DNA of 64,000 nucleotides from an uncultured Flavobacteriales bacterium (GTDB lineage: Bacteria; Bacteroidota; Bacteroidia; Flavobacteriales_G; Salibacteraceae), in NCBI GenBank assembly GCA_913057205.1, contig CAJXNO010000001.1:124001-188000 (forward strand), given 5' to 3'. The notes below the pieces were generated by a model that had not been told where the DNA came from, did no database searches, and saw only the letters and a program-made list of their open reading frames with translations. Position numbers and translations under genes: made by a program. Numbering within the stretch: the first letter of the stretch is position 1; every line of letters starts with the position of its first letter. Below, one piece after another: positions 25,253 to 34,520 of the stretch.

Positions 25253-26620
25253 ATGGCTAAGACTAAAACAGCATTCGTTTGCCAGAACTGTGGCACCAAT
25301 ACACCTAAGTGGATGGGTAAGTGCCCAGGCTGTGGCGAGTGGAATACCCTGATCGAGGAGGTGGTCTATAAGCCTTCGAAGAGCGGTAGTCGACGAAATT
25401 TCAGCGAGACCGTTTCCCGTAAGCCGGTTCCGATCACGGAGGTAAAAGCGGACGTAACTGAACGCTTGCAATTACCTGATGGTGAACTGCACCGTGTGCT
25501 GGGTGGTGGACTCGTGCCAGGAAGTGTAACCTTGATTGGTGGTGATCCCGGGATCGGGAAGTCAACCCTGCTGTTGCAGCTCGGACTGAACTACGCAGCG
25601 GCAAAGGTGCTCTATGTATCCGGTGAGGAAAGCGCCAACCAGATCAAGATGCGCGCTGAGCGCATTGGTAACCTGCATGATGGACTGCTGCTCTTGATCG
25701 ACACCTCACTAGAGCGGGTGATGGAGCGCATTGAAGAAAGCAATCCTGACCTCGTCATCATCGATTCCATTCAGACACTTCAAAGCCCAGAGATCGACTC
25801 TGTGCCAGGTTCGGTTGCACAGATCCGAGAATGTACCGGCGAGCTGATCCAGTATGCGAAGGAGACCGATACACCGGTGGTCTTGATCGGACACATCACC
25901 AAGGAAGGCAATATCGCCGGACCGAAAGTGATGGAACACATGGTTGATGTAGTGCTTCAGTTTGAAGGAGATCGACAACATTTATATCGCCTGCTGCGTG
26001 CCAAGAAGAACCGTTTTGGCTCCACCAATGAATTGGGTATCTATGAAATGCAGGGCAGTGGACTGAAAGAGGTCACCGAACCGTCGCAGGCCTTGTTGTC
26101 TCACCGCGATGAGGGCTTGAGCGGCTCTGCCATTGCCGCTAGCATGGAAGGCGCCCGTCCGATGATGATCGAAGCACAGGCCTTGGTCAGCACGGCAGCG
26201 TATGGCACACCGCAGCGCACCACAACCGGCTTTGACCAGCGCAGGCTTCATATGTTACTCGCGGTGTTGGAGAAGCGTTGCGGCTTTGGCATCGGTCGGT
26301 TTGATGTCTTTGTGAACATGGCAGGAGGCATTCGGGTGGATGATCCGGCGATCGATCTGGCGGCAGTGTGTGCTGTCTTGTCGAGTTCGGAAGACTACCC
26401 CATTCCCGGACAAACCTGCTTTGCGGGCGAAGTGGGCTTGAGTGGAGAGATCAGGCCGGTGACCCGCATTGATCAACGCATCAGAGAAGCCGAGAAGCTG
26501 GGCTTTGAAGAGATCTACATTTCCGGTTATGGGTTAAAAGGATTGAACCTCAAGGACTTTTCCATCAGGGTGAAACCGGTCAAGCGCATGGATGAGGTAT
26601 TCCAGCAGCTATTCGGCTGA
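25253..26620 (+). CDS. radA: DNA repair protein RadA
   Basis: This 455-residue protein has an N-terminal C4 zinc finger (C10, C13, C24, C27 in FVCQNCGTNTPKWMGKCPGC). A RecA-like ATPase follows with Walker A GGDPGIGKST near residue 96, then the RadA-specific KKNRFGSTNELG near 250, and a C-terminal Lon-type fold (ARPMMIEAQALV, GEVGLSGEIRPV). RadA is a hexameric helicase-like protein that extends recombination intermediates. Its 3' end overlaps the convergent glycosyltransferase gene by 12 bases. Confidence 0.97.
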   Translation: MAKTKTAFVCQNCGTNTPKWMGKCPGCGEWNTLIEEVVYKPSKSGSRRNFSETVSRKPVPITEVKADVTERLQLPDGELHRVLGGGLVPGSVTLIGGDPGIGKSTLLLQLGLNYAAAKVLYVSGEESANQIKMRAERIGNLHDGLLLLIDTSLERVMERIEESNPDLVIIDSIQTLQSPEIDSVPGSVAQIRECTGELIQYAKETDTPVVLIGHITKEGNIAGPKVMEHMVDVVLQFEGDRQHLYRLLRAKKNRFGSTNELGIYEMQGSGLKEVTEPSQALLSHRDEGLSGSAIAASMEGARPMMIEAQALVSTAAYGTPQRTTTGFDQRRLHMLLAVLEKRCGFGIGRFDVFVNMAGGIRVDDPAIDLAAVCAVLSSSEDYPIPGQTCFAGEVGLSGEIRPVTRIDQRIREAEKLGFEEIYISGYGLKGLNLKDFSIRVKPVKRMDEVFQQLFG

Positions 26621-28162
26621 GGGGTCCCCCTTCCACCACTTGCTGTGCCCGATGCGATACACCCCAATTCCTTCGTGATAGCCGATCGTATCTTGAATAT
26701 GATACTGTAGAAAGGTTACGGCATGGAAAGATGTGTCAGGCACCACGGCGTATGCTGCACCCTTCGCAATGATCGGATCCAGTTGATCAGATTCATACAC
26801 ACCAGATAGCTGTGTCCAGCCCTTTCGCCGAAGGAAGTAAAGGCATTGATTAGAGCTAAAATCCTGCGCTACGAAGAACTTAGCATCATGATCGATTCCT
26901 TGTGCATCCAAATAATCAGCAATAGTGAAGAAGCCGTCTGAAGTATCAAGGTCGCGGTACCATCCATAATAGGTCTGCTTGTTGCGTTTCACGGCGTGAA
27001 CAATGGAACCATAGGTCACCGCTGCACAAAGTGCAAAAGCGGTCCAATACAACCACGTCTTCCGCTTGAGCATCTCCCATTGGTCAAGGGCGATGCCGGC
27101 AGCAAGGTGAATGAAGAGGATGGGGAAGTAGATCGGAATGAAGTAGTAGTCGTGCTCAAAGAGGTTCACGTAAAAGAGTAAGAAGTAGGCCACAACTCCC
27201 AGGGTGTTCAAGCCGACCCAAAGCAGCCATTGCTTGGGAATGGATCGCCAGCGCAGCAGGATGATGAGCAAGCTGGCGAGTGCGGTCCACCGCATCCAAA
27301 GCGGAAAAACATCCACGATCCATTGCTTGAAGAAGTGGTCCCAGACCTTTTGCAGGTGAACTGCATCAGCATCCCAGATCGGGCGGATACCAGTAGCGAA
27401 ATAGGAGCTGCTGAAGGCGGCATTGTATTGAGCAATGTAAACGTACCACGCGATCACCAAAACCGCTGCAATCACACTTCCAACCGTCCATCCAATCAGC
27501 TCCTTCCGCTTGTCTTTTTCGAAGAAGGCAAGGAGGTAGATGCTCCCGATCCACGCGAGAAAGGGGATGAGCATCGAGATCTTCACCCAGCCGGTGAGCA
27601 CGAAAAAAAGGAAGGCCAGTAGGCGTTTAGAGCGATGCGGTGACGGGTATTCAGACAGGAGAAATGCAGTACCGATCAAGGCCAGTCCGAACCCACCGGC
27701 ATCGGGCAGGAAGTTGGCGCTGTAGTAGATCAACGTGGGTGCAGCAACCGAGAGCAGAATGGCCAACACGCCCCATAGTTTTTGATCTAAGTAATTCCCC
27801 ATCGACCAAAGCAGGACCATTAATCCCGTGCAGACCAAGGCGAAGTGGATCAATCGAATGATGCGGTCGTTCACTCCTGTCCAGTGATACAGGTTTCCGG
27901 CCGCAAAGTACACCAAGGGCATCTCGCCGCCAGCTTCACCTGCTCCATGCAGTTGGTTGTGAATGTGCGGGCGATGGATCGGATGCTCATCTTCATAAAA
28001 GAGCAGGGCCATACTCGCACCGTCGGTTTGGCGCCATTGGTGAATACCCCAAGGGGCCTTTTGAAGCAATTCACCCACCTTCATGTCTACGCTGAAGTAC
28101 CCAAAGGTAAGCGCGAACAGTAAAAGTGAGAGCCAGCGTTGTTTCGCCGTTGTGAGCTTCAT
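26609..28162 (-). CDS. Polytopic GT-C glycosyltransferase-like membrane protein
   Basis: This 517-residue protein has about eleven helices. After the first helix comes GIHQWRQTDGASMALLFYED, a W-R-Q-T-D motif I associate with GT39-like GT-C enzymes of Bacteroidota; the D would be the catalytic base. A large C-terminal periplasmic part follows (YHAVTFLQYHI). ATG at 28162 is chosen because the longer frame overlaps the upstream region of the divergent GT2 gene. Together with that gene (GTG start 40 bases away) it suggests lipid-linked sugar assembly: GT2 would make the polyprenyl-phosphate sugar and the GT-C enzyme would use it. That pairing is inference. Confidence 0.7.
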   Translation of the reverse strand: MKLTTAKQRWLSLLLFALTFGYFSVDMKVGELLQKAPWGIHQWRQTDGASMALLFYEDEHPIHRPHIHNQLHGAGEAGGEMPLVYFAAGNLYHWTGVNDRIIRLIHFALVCTGLMVLLWSMGNYLDQKLWGVLAILLSVAAPTLIYYSANFLPDAGGFGLALIGTAFLLSEYPSPHRSKRLLAFLFFVLTGWVKISMLIPFLAWIGSIYLLAFFEKDKRKELIGWTVGSVIAAVLVIAWYVYIAQYNAAFSSSYFATGIRPIWDADAVHLQKVWDHFFKQWIVDVFPLWMRWTALASLLIILLRWRSIPKQWLLWVGLNTLGVVAYFLLFYVNLFEHDYYFIPIYFPILFIHLAAGIALDQWEMLKRKTWLYWTAFALCAAVTYGSIVHAVKRNKQTYYGWYRDLDTSDGFFTIADYLDAQGIDHDAKFFVAQDFSSNQCLYFLRRKGWTQLSGVYESDQLDPIIAKGAAYAVVPDTSFHAVTFLQYHIQDTIGYHEGIGVYRIGHSKWWKGDPSAE

Positions 28163-28201
28163 TGCATTCCTATCTTTGACCGCCGAATTTAAGCGAATCC
28201 C

Positions 28202-28915
28202 GTGGCTGAAGCGCATAGTATTGACCTTGTCGTACCTTTTTACAACCCTTCACCGGGTTGGGAGGTGACTGTAGAACAGCGCATGAAGGCCCTTCAGCAG
28301 GCCTATCAAACGCAGCATTTCAACCTTATTCTTGTAGACGACGGCTCGGTTGATCAACAGAACCTTGACCTCGCCTTTCAGCAGCTTGAGGCCTCAGGCA
28401 CATTGGGATCCTTGATCCGCTTACCAAGGAATAGAGGTAAGGGTGCGGCGCTGCGGGCAGGGATCCAACAATCTACTGCGGCAATCACCTTGTTTACCGA
28501 TGTAGATTTTCCATACGATATCCCAAGCATGGGGAAGGTGATTGCAGCCCTAGAGGAAGGAAATGATGTGGCACTCGGACACCGCGAGGAAGATTACTAT
28601 GCTTCTGTTCCTTGGTTCAGAAAAGGCCTGAGTGAGTGGTTTAGGTTTATCCTAAAGAAGGTCTTGAATTTTCCAATTACCGATACACAGTGCGGCTTGA
28701 AAGGAATGAATGCGGCAGGACGTAGCGTCTTTTTGTCTACGCAGATCGACCGTTTTTTGGTAGATATGGAATTCATCAAGCTGTTGGTGAGCGATGACGG
28801 TTTGAAGGTTCAGCCCGTTGTTGTGCATTTAAGGGAGGGAGTAAAGTTTTCTAAGATGGGCTTTTCGGTGCTCCTTCAAGAGGGGTTCAACTTTGTGAAA
28901 TTGTTGTTTCGCTAG
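28202..28915 (+). CDS. Family 2 glycosyltransferase (dolichyl-phosphate mannosyltransferase-like)
   Basis: This 237-residue GT-A enzyme starts with IDLVVPFYNPSPGWE and has LILVDDGSVDQQ (first aspartates), RLPRNRGKGAALRAGI and FTDVDFPYDI (the DxD motif), then TDTQCGLKGMNA and the acidic DMEFIKLL. This order is that of polyprenyl-phosphate mannose/glucose synthases such as DPM1. There is no C-terminal membrane domain. The start codon is GTG at 28202, because no ATG lies before the first beta-strand. It is divergent from the GT-C gene and is its probable donor-supplying partner. Confidence 0.88.
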   Translation: MAEAHSIDLVVPFYNPSPGWEVTVEQRMKALQQAYQTQHFNLILVDDGSVDQQNLDLAFQQLEASGTLGSLIRLPRNRGKGAALRAGIQQSTAAITLFTDVDFPYDIPSMGKVIAALEEGNDVALGHREEDYYASVPWFRKGLSEWFRFILKKVLNFPITDTQCGLKGMNAAGRSVFLSTQIDRFLVDMEFIKLLVSDDGLKVQPVVVHLREGVKFSKMGFSVLLQEGFNFVKLLFR

Positions 28916-28998
28916 CTTTAAGCTTTCTTTATTCACAGCAATTGGTTTCGTTTTTTAATTCCAAATGGTAATATTTGGAAGACCTACCTAAATAACCC

Positions 28999-29400
28999 AT
29001 GAAAAACGCTCTCCTCAGTTTTGCATTCGCCTTTGCGTTGAATGCACTTTCCGCTCAACAGATATCCAATGCTAGCACCGCAGACTGCGCCATTCAGGTG
29101 GCTTTTGCAATTTCCGAAGGGGATGGCTTTGGAGAATACTCCATGACTCGTCTGGTGGATCTGGCGCCTGGGGATCGGTTCGATTTTAGGCACGAGGCCT
29201 TCGATAGCCGCCGGATCTACAGCAAGGTGCAGTTTGATGAGATCTTCATTGTGCGATTCAAGGAAAGCGGCATCACTCATTTTTTGAATGCTCGCGTTCA
29301 AGATGGTTATGAGGCCGTATTGAATGGCGGTTGTACCTTGGATCATCGTCCATTCGTGAAGAAAGATGGTCTATTGCTTCTTGACGCTTCTGCCAACTAG
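28999..29400 (+). CDS. Hypothetical secreted protein
   Basis: This 133-residue protein has a clear signal peptide (MKNALLSFAFAFALNALSAQ). The mature part of about 113 residues contains two cysteines (ADCAIQV near 32, GGCTLDH near 113) that may form a disulfide. It is predicted beta-rich, with EYSMTRLVDLAPGDRFDF in the middle. I do not recognise a family. It lies convergent to the broken sensor kinase, whose ancestral stop overlaps its 3' end. Confidence 0.6.
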   Translation: MKNALLSFAFAFALNALSAQQISNASTADCAIQVAFAISEGDGFGEYSMTRLVDLAPGDRFDFRHEAFDSRRIYSKVQFDEIFIVRFKESGITHFLNARVQDGYEAVLNGGCTLDHRPFVKKDGLLLLDASAN

Positions 29401-31371
29401 CTCATTCGCGCATCTGCGATCGGTATCCGGATATTTGCCAGGGTTCCCGAGGGCGTGGCGCTCATAGTTCACTTCGCCGTTTACGGCACTTGCTCGGCTG
29501 AAAATGTTGTGCATGCCGATCCCTTCACCTTGTTTCACGGCGTTCACTTCAAAACCGCTTCCGTCATCTTCAATCATTAAGATCAAATGGTGCTTGGTCT
29601 GGTAGAGTTGCATCGAAACGTTCTTAGCCCCGCTGTGCTTGATGATGTTGTTCACCATTTCCTGCGCAATACGATATAAACCAACCTCTACACTTGGCTT
29701 GAACCTGTCGTCTTCCAATCCAAAGTGTTCGAAGGAGTATTCCAAGGCATATGCACCCAAGGTTTTCTGCAGCATTTCTTCCAAGGCGGTTACCAGTCCA
29801 CCGTCCATGAGCGCCCGAGGCATCATTTGGTGACTGATGTTTCGTGCCTCCTCCGCGGCAGCGTCGAGTTGTTCGATGTGGCCTTTGAAACGCTCCTTGC
29901 CTGCTTCATTCAATGCGCTATCGTTCAATACCTTTTGAATGTTCAGCTACAATACGGCGAGGCTTTGTACCAGTCCGTCATGGATCTCTTTGGCGATGCG
30001 CTGACGCTCCTCTTCCTGCACCAAAAGGTTTGTTTCCAGCATTTTCTTATTGAGACGTGCTTCGGTCTCTGCAATGGCAGCGGCAGCCAGTTGACGTTTG
30101 CGATCGTAAATGAACCAGCCTGAGATTGCGAGGATCAGCAATGCTCCAAGTAGTCCGTAGGTCCAAGCGCGTTGCTGGGCTAGGTTCAAGGCATCTTCTG
30201 CGCGTCGCTGGTTCAGTTCAGCAATGCGCTGCTCCTTCTTTGCTGATTCATATTGCGCTTCTAGCTCTGCTACCGTTTGCCGGCTTTCTTCGCCAAGCAA
30301 GGAATCACGAAGTAGGTAGGCTTCCGTGCTGTAATAGTAGGCGCTGTCTAATTGGTTGACTTCGTAGTAGTAGCGATGATAGTCTTTGCACAAGCCGAGC
30401 AGATCCAGACCAGAGTTGGTACTGTTGATCAAAATGCGAGCGCTGTCTAAGAGTGCTTTTGCTCGCGGATAGCGTTGCTTGTCCAGATAAAGCTCAGCGA
30501 GGTTCACATAGGTTTTTGAGAGGGCCTGCCGGTCTCGCATCGCGGTTCTGAACTCCAACGCCTGTTCAAAATTCTCCAGTGCTTCGTTGTCGTTACCCAT
30601 GCGTTGTTGAATACGTCCTACGCTGTTGTACGCTCCAGCCAGTTACTCGGGACTCCCGTTACAGGCGATTAGCATGGCCTTGGCCGATGAGAAATAGTAC
30701 AGGGCACTGCCATATTCCCCCACCGTTTCGTAAGCGTTCCCGAGGTTCACCAAGGTTCCTGCAGCTTCGGATGAATCGGGTATTTGCATTTTCATGTGGT
30801 AGGATCTGCGCAGGTATGTTCGCGCTTTATCGAGTTCTTGCAGGTTGTTGTGGATGATGCCGATGTTGTTCAGCAGCATGGCTTGACTCCGAATGTCATT
30901 CATCGCCTCACAAAGTCCGAGGGTTTGGATGTTGTAACGAAGTGCGTTCTGCAGGTCGCCGCGTTTCTGGGCGATGATGGCCAGTTTGTTCTGAATGGCC
31001 GCAATGCGCAGGGTGTCTTTGAGCTCCAAACGGATCCTCAGCGCTTGCTCCAGAAGCGTTTGAGCGGTGTCTAGGTTTCCTGTAAGAATATGGATGATGG
31101 AAAGGTCGTTATAGCCTTGTGCGATCGCTTGTGGATCTTGGATTTGTTTCGCTACGGAAATGGAGCGTTCACCATAATGAAACGCTGAATCCACTTCAAC
31201 GAAGCGGTATTCCCAACACAGGTCGGCATAGATCTTGGCCCGTTCTTGTTCGGTGCTTGGAGCAGCGGCGCGCTTAAGGCTATCGATGAGGGAGGTCTGG
31301 GCTGAAGCAGAACGAAGCTCCGCTACCTCCACTACAGCCAGCAGGATGATAAATGTTAAGATTCGACGCAT
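29397..31371 (-). pseudogene. Broken TPR-containing NarL/NreB-type sensor histidine kinase
   Basis: One reading frame from 31371 codes for a signal peptide, TPR repeats, a membrane helix, a HisKA_3 dimerisation domain (EEERQRIAKEIHDGLVQS) and an HATPase domain (YRIAQEMVNNIIKHSGAKN, IEDDGSGFEV, GEGIGMHNIFSRA). It is cut twice in frame: TAA at 30645-30643 between GSPE and LAGAYNSVGRI, and TAG at 29949-29947 between QSLAVL and LNIQKVL (expected Lys). A one-base loss near 29458-29463 then shifts the last 20 or so codons; the restored frame ends in NIRIPIADARMS at 29397. A TAnnTTTG box survives upstream. The kinase cannot be made intact unless these are sequence errors. Confidence 0.85.
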
Positions 31372-31381
31372 GATGATGCAC

Positions 31382-31389
31382 CAAAACTA
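31382..31389 (-). promoter_or_regulatory. -7 promoter element of the broken sensor kinase
   Basis: On the minus strand TAGTTTTG matches TAnnTTTG, eleven bases upstream of the kinase ATG at 31371. No good -33 element is visible. Confidence 0.35.
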
Positions 31390-31434
31390 AGACAGCTGCC
31401 CGTTCACAGCCCTACGCACTTTACCCTAATTCGT

Positions 31435-32976
31435 TTACAAGGGAATATTCCCATGCTTCTTCTTTGGAAGCACATCCACCTTGTTTTCCAACATCTCAAA
31501 TGCTCGGATGAGCTTCTCACGGGTATGTTCTGGCTTGATCACCTCGTCGATGTAACCCCGAGCTGCCGCATTGTAAGGATGAGCGAAGAGTTCAGCATAT
31601 TCCTCTTCTTTCTCCTTGTGCTTCGCCGCTTTGTCTTCAGCCGCTGAGATCTCTTTGCGGAAGATGATCTCCGCTGCTCCCTTGGCACCCATCACCGCGA
31701 TCTCGGCCGATGGCCAAGCGTAGTTCATATCGGCGCCGATGTGCTTCGAGTTCATCACATCATACGCACCACCGTAGGCCTTCCGTGTGATGACCGTAAC
31801 GCGTGGCACGGTCGCTTCGCTGAACGCATAGAGCAGCTTCGCTCCGTTGGTGATGATGGCATTCCACTCTTGGTCGGTACCTGGTAGGAAGCCGGGAACG
31901 TCTTCCAACACAAGCAGCGGAATATTGAAGCTGTCGCAAAACCGAACAAAACGCGCCCCTTTCTTGGAGCTGTTCACGTCCAGCACGCCCGCCAAAACAG
32001 CAGGTTGGTTCGCAACCACTCCGATGGATCTGCCCGCAAGTCGAGCAAAGCCCACCACAATGTTCTCTGCATAGTCTTTGTGCACTTCCAAGAAGCTATC
32101 CGCATCCACCGTTCCGTTGATCACTTCTCGGATGTCATAGGGCTGGTTCGGGTTATCAGGAATGATGTCATTGAGGTTTGGTCTGCGTTCATCACCTGGT
32201 TCGTAGGGTAAGCGTGGTGCATCGTCTTCGCAGTTGGAAGGCATATAGCTCAGCAACTTCTTGAGGTGTTCGATTGCCTCCACTTCGTTCTCATAGGCAA
32301 AGTGGGTCACGCCCGACTTCGTAGCGTGCGTTTCTGCACCGCCAAGCTCTTCTGAAGAAACGTCTTCGTTGGTTACGGTTTTAACCACATTAGGTCCGGT
32401 AACGAACATGTAGCTTGTTTGCTCCACCATCAGGATGAAGTCGGTTAGTGCAGGAGAATAAACAGCACCACCAGCGCACGGACCCATGATTGCACTCAGC
32501 TGCGGGATAACGCCGCTCGCAAGTGTGTTCCGGTAGAAGATGTCTGCATAACCGCCAAGCGAAACCACTCCTTCTTGAATGCGCGCTCCACCTGAATCGT
32601 TCAATCCGATCACGGGAGCTCCATTCTTCATCGCGAGGTCCATGATCTTCACGATCTTCTCTGCATGGGCTTCTGCTAAGGATCCACCAAGCACCGTAAA
32701 GTCTTGAGAGAAGGCATAGACCAATCGGCCATTTACCTTGCCATAGCCTGTGATCACTCCATCGCCGTAGAATTTCTGCTTGTCGAGTCCGAAATTGGTA
32801 CTGCGGTGCGTCACCAGCATGCCCATTTCTTCAAAGGTGCCTTTATCAAAGAGCAATTCGAGTCGCTCTCTGGCCGTTAGCTTTCCCTTTTCGTGTTGTT
32901 TCTTGATCCGTGCTTCACCGCCTCCTTGAAGGGCTTCGGCTTTTTTGGCGTCCAATGCTTCAAACTTCTCTTTCAT
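31435..32976 (-). CDS. Acyl-CoA carboxylase, carboxyltransferase (beta) subunit
   Basis: This 513-residue protein has the length of propionyl-CoA carboxylase beta or methylmalonyl-CoA decarboxylase alpha. The N-terminal crotonase-like half has [32 protein letters not shown] and [17 protein letters not shown]. The C-terminal half has [15 protein letters not shown]-type [24 protein letters not shown] and [17 protein letters not shown]. It transfers carboxyl from carboxybiotin to propionyl-CoA, or the reverse. No biotin carrier or biotin carboxylase gene is adjacent. ATG at 32976 is used; the longer frame is poor. A TAGATTTG promoter box and a strong hairpin lie in the leader. Confidence 0.93.
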   Translation of the reverse strand: MKEKFEALDAKKAEALQGGGEARIKKQHEKGKLTARERLELLFDKGTFEEMGMLVTHRSTNFGLDKQKFYGDGVITGYGKVNGRLVYAFSQDFTVLGGSLAEAHAEKIVKIMDLAMKNGAPVIGLNDSGGARIQEGVVSLGGYADIFYRNTLASGVIPQLSAIMGPCAGGAVYSPALTDFILMVEQTSYMFVTGPNVVKTVTNEDVSSEELGGAETHATKSGVTHFAYENEVEAIEHLKKLLSYMPSNCEDDAPRLPYEPGDERRPNLNDIIPDNPNQPYDIREVINGTVDADSFLEVHKDYAENIVVGFARLAGRSIGVVANQPAVLAGVLDVNSSKKGARFVRFCDSFNIPLLVLEDVPGFLPGTDQEWNAIITNGAKLLYAFSEATVPRVTVITRKAYGGAYDVMNSKHIGADMNYAWPSAEIAVMGAKGAAEIIFRKEISAAEDKAAKHKEKEEEYAELFAHPYNAAARGYIDEVIKPEHTREKLIRAFEMLENKVDVLPKKKHGNIPL

Positions 32977-32992
32977 GCGTTCAGGTTTTTCT

Positions 32993-33031
32993 GACCGGGC
33001 ATAGCTCCCGGTCTGCAAGCGGCCAAATCTA
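32993..33031 (-). promoter_or_regulatory. Promoter box and leader hairpin of the carboxyltransferase gene
   Basis: On the minus strand TAGATTTG (33031-33024) fits TAnnTTTG. Downstream, GACCGGG (33013-33007) and CCCGGTC (32999-32993) form a perfect 7-bp GC-rich stem with a 7-base loop, 16 bases before the ATG at 32976. Such a hairpin in the leader could affect translation or RNA stability. The function is inferred. Confidence 0.45.
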
Positions 33032-33083
33032 ACCATTATGACGTGTTAATCACCTCGATCAGTCGCTATACATTTACAGTCTG

Positions 33084-34484
33084 ATGAATATCAAGTTTCG
33101 ACCTGATCCATGGTTGTTAATTGCACTTCCCGCGTGGGTGTATTTGATCGTTCGGGCGGCATTGCTAGACCTCACATACGATGAGTGCTGGACCTTCTTA
33201 GGCTATGCGCAGGCACCGATTTGGGATGTGCTGGTCAATACCCACCCTGCGGCGAACAATCATGTCTTGCACAGCTTGCTGATGAAGGCAAGTGCTTTTC
33301 TGTTCGGTACGTCTCCTTTTGCCTTGCGTATCCCGGTGCTGTTGGGTTTTATGGCCTTTGCGCTTGCAGTTCATCAGCTCCTTCTAGGCCTGCCACGTGT
33401 GTGGCGATTATTCCTGATGGTTGCTCTGATTTATCAGCCCTACGTGCTCGATTATTTCGTTGCTGCTCGAGGCTATGGCATTGCATTGCCGGGGTTATTG
33501 TGGTCTATGGTCTTCTTGGTTCGGTACGCTCAACGGAGCGATGTGAAGCACCTTTGGATGGGAGGCTTTGCAAGCTTTCTCATGGCTTGGGCAAACTTCA
33601 CGTACCTGCTTCCGTTTGTGGTGTGGTGGTTGCTTGCTTTAGGGTTCAGTTGGAAACACCGTAAGGTAAAGCCATTTGCTGCAGCTGCGCTCGGGTTTGC
33701 TGGCTTGGCGGTGTTGGTGTATGTGCCAGCGATCCTCCCGTTGATCGAAGCCAAGGAGTTATACTATGGTGCTGCTTCACTCAACGAAACGATCAGTTCT
33801 ATTGGTGCACGATTTATCTACACGCTGAATGAGGCATCTTGGAAAGGATTGCTCTTTGCTGTTTTGCTGGGATTAAGTCCACTTGCATGGAAGCTCTGGG
33901 ACAAGCAGCATTACCGTTTTGCAGCCATCGGGGCAGCATTGATACTCGGCTCACTCGTGCTCAACGTTTTGCAACATGTGATCATGGACGCCCCCTATCT
34001 CATTGATCGCACGGGGATCTTTTTGATTCCGCTGGGTTTGCTCGCCTTAGCAGGCGTGGGTTATTGGTTGCCCAAGAAGAGGAGCTCCGTGCTCGCTTAT
34101 TTCTTGCTAGGAGCGGCTATTTTGAATGCAGCAATGGCGATGAACTTCACCCATCTCATCGATTTCAAAGACTACGCAGATGTTTCAAAGGCGATGGAAT
34201 GGGTTGGGGAGCATGTAGAAACGCGCGAAGGTGAACAAGCGAAGATCGGGAAGTCTACGTATTTGAATGCTCCGATCAATTATTACAAGCAGGAATTAGA
34301 ACTCGTTCAAGTTGCTCACAGTGGTTTGGAGTATTGCGATGCCGAGGCGTTGTATCGCGTCTACTACCTTTTTGCCCGGGACCTAGCGTGCGTGCAAGGC
34401 AAACCCGTGGATACGGTGGCTTACTATCCGGTTTCTGATACCTACCTTTTTGTGCAAAAAGAAGAAGGCCCCACCGGTCGGTGA
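33084..34484 (+). CDS. GT-C-type membrane glycosyltransferase-like protein
   Basis: This 466-residue polytopic protein has about ten helices. The first loop carries LTYDECWTFLGYAQ, an acidic D-E pair where GT-C enzymes keep the catalytic residue. It is followed by NTHPAANNHVLHSLLMKAS and SPFALRIPVLLGF, typical of GT39/GT83-like families of Bacteroidota. A soluble C-terminal domain of about 100 residues follows. It is the third GT-C-like gene in 14 kb, but it stands alone, divergent from the carboxyltransferase. Substrates are unknown. The stop codon lies inside a terminator hairpin. Confidence 0.7.
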   Translation: MNIKFRPDPWLLIALPAWVYLIVRAALLDLTYDECWTFLGYAQAPIWDVLVNTHPAANNHVLHSLLMKASAFLFGTSPFALRIPVLLGFMAFALAVHQLLLGLPRVWRLFLMVALIYQPYVLDYFVAARGYGIALPGLLWSMVFLVRYAQRSDVKHLWMGGFASFLMAWANFTYLLPFVVWWLLALGFSWKHRKVKPFAAAALGFAGLAVLVYVPAILPLIEAKELYYGAASLNETISSIGARFIYTLNEASWKGLLFAVLLGLSPLAWKLWDKQHYRFAAIGAALILGSLVLNVLQHVIMDAPYLIDRTGIFLIPLGLLALAGVGYWLPKKRSSVLAYFLLGAAILNAAMAMNFTHLIDFKDYADVSKAMEWVGEHVETREGEQAKIGKSTYLNAPINYYKQELELVQVAHSGLEYCDAEALYRVYYLFARDLACVQGKPVDTVAYYPVSDTYLFVQKEEGPTGR

Positions 34485-34493
34485 AGCCTTCTT
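34462..34493. terminator. Bidirectional hairpin terminator overlapping a stop codon
   Basis: AAGAAGGC at 34462-34469 and GCCTTCTT at 34486-34493 form a perfect 8-bp stem, and the loop includes the TGA (34482-34484) of the plus-strand gene. On the minus strand the stem is followed by TCTTTTTG, so it is best read as the terminator of the outer-membrane gene at 34521. Confidence 0.6.
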
Positions 34494-34520
34494 GCAACCT
34501 AACTAAACAGCGAATAATTT

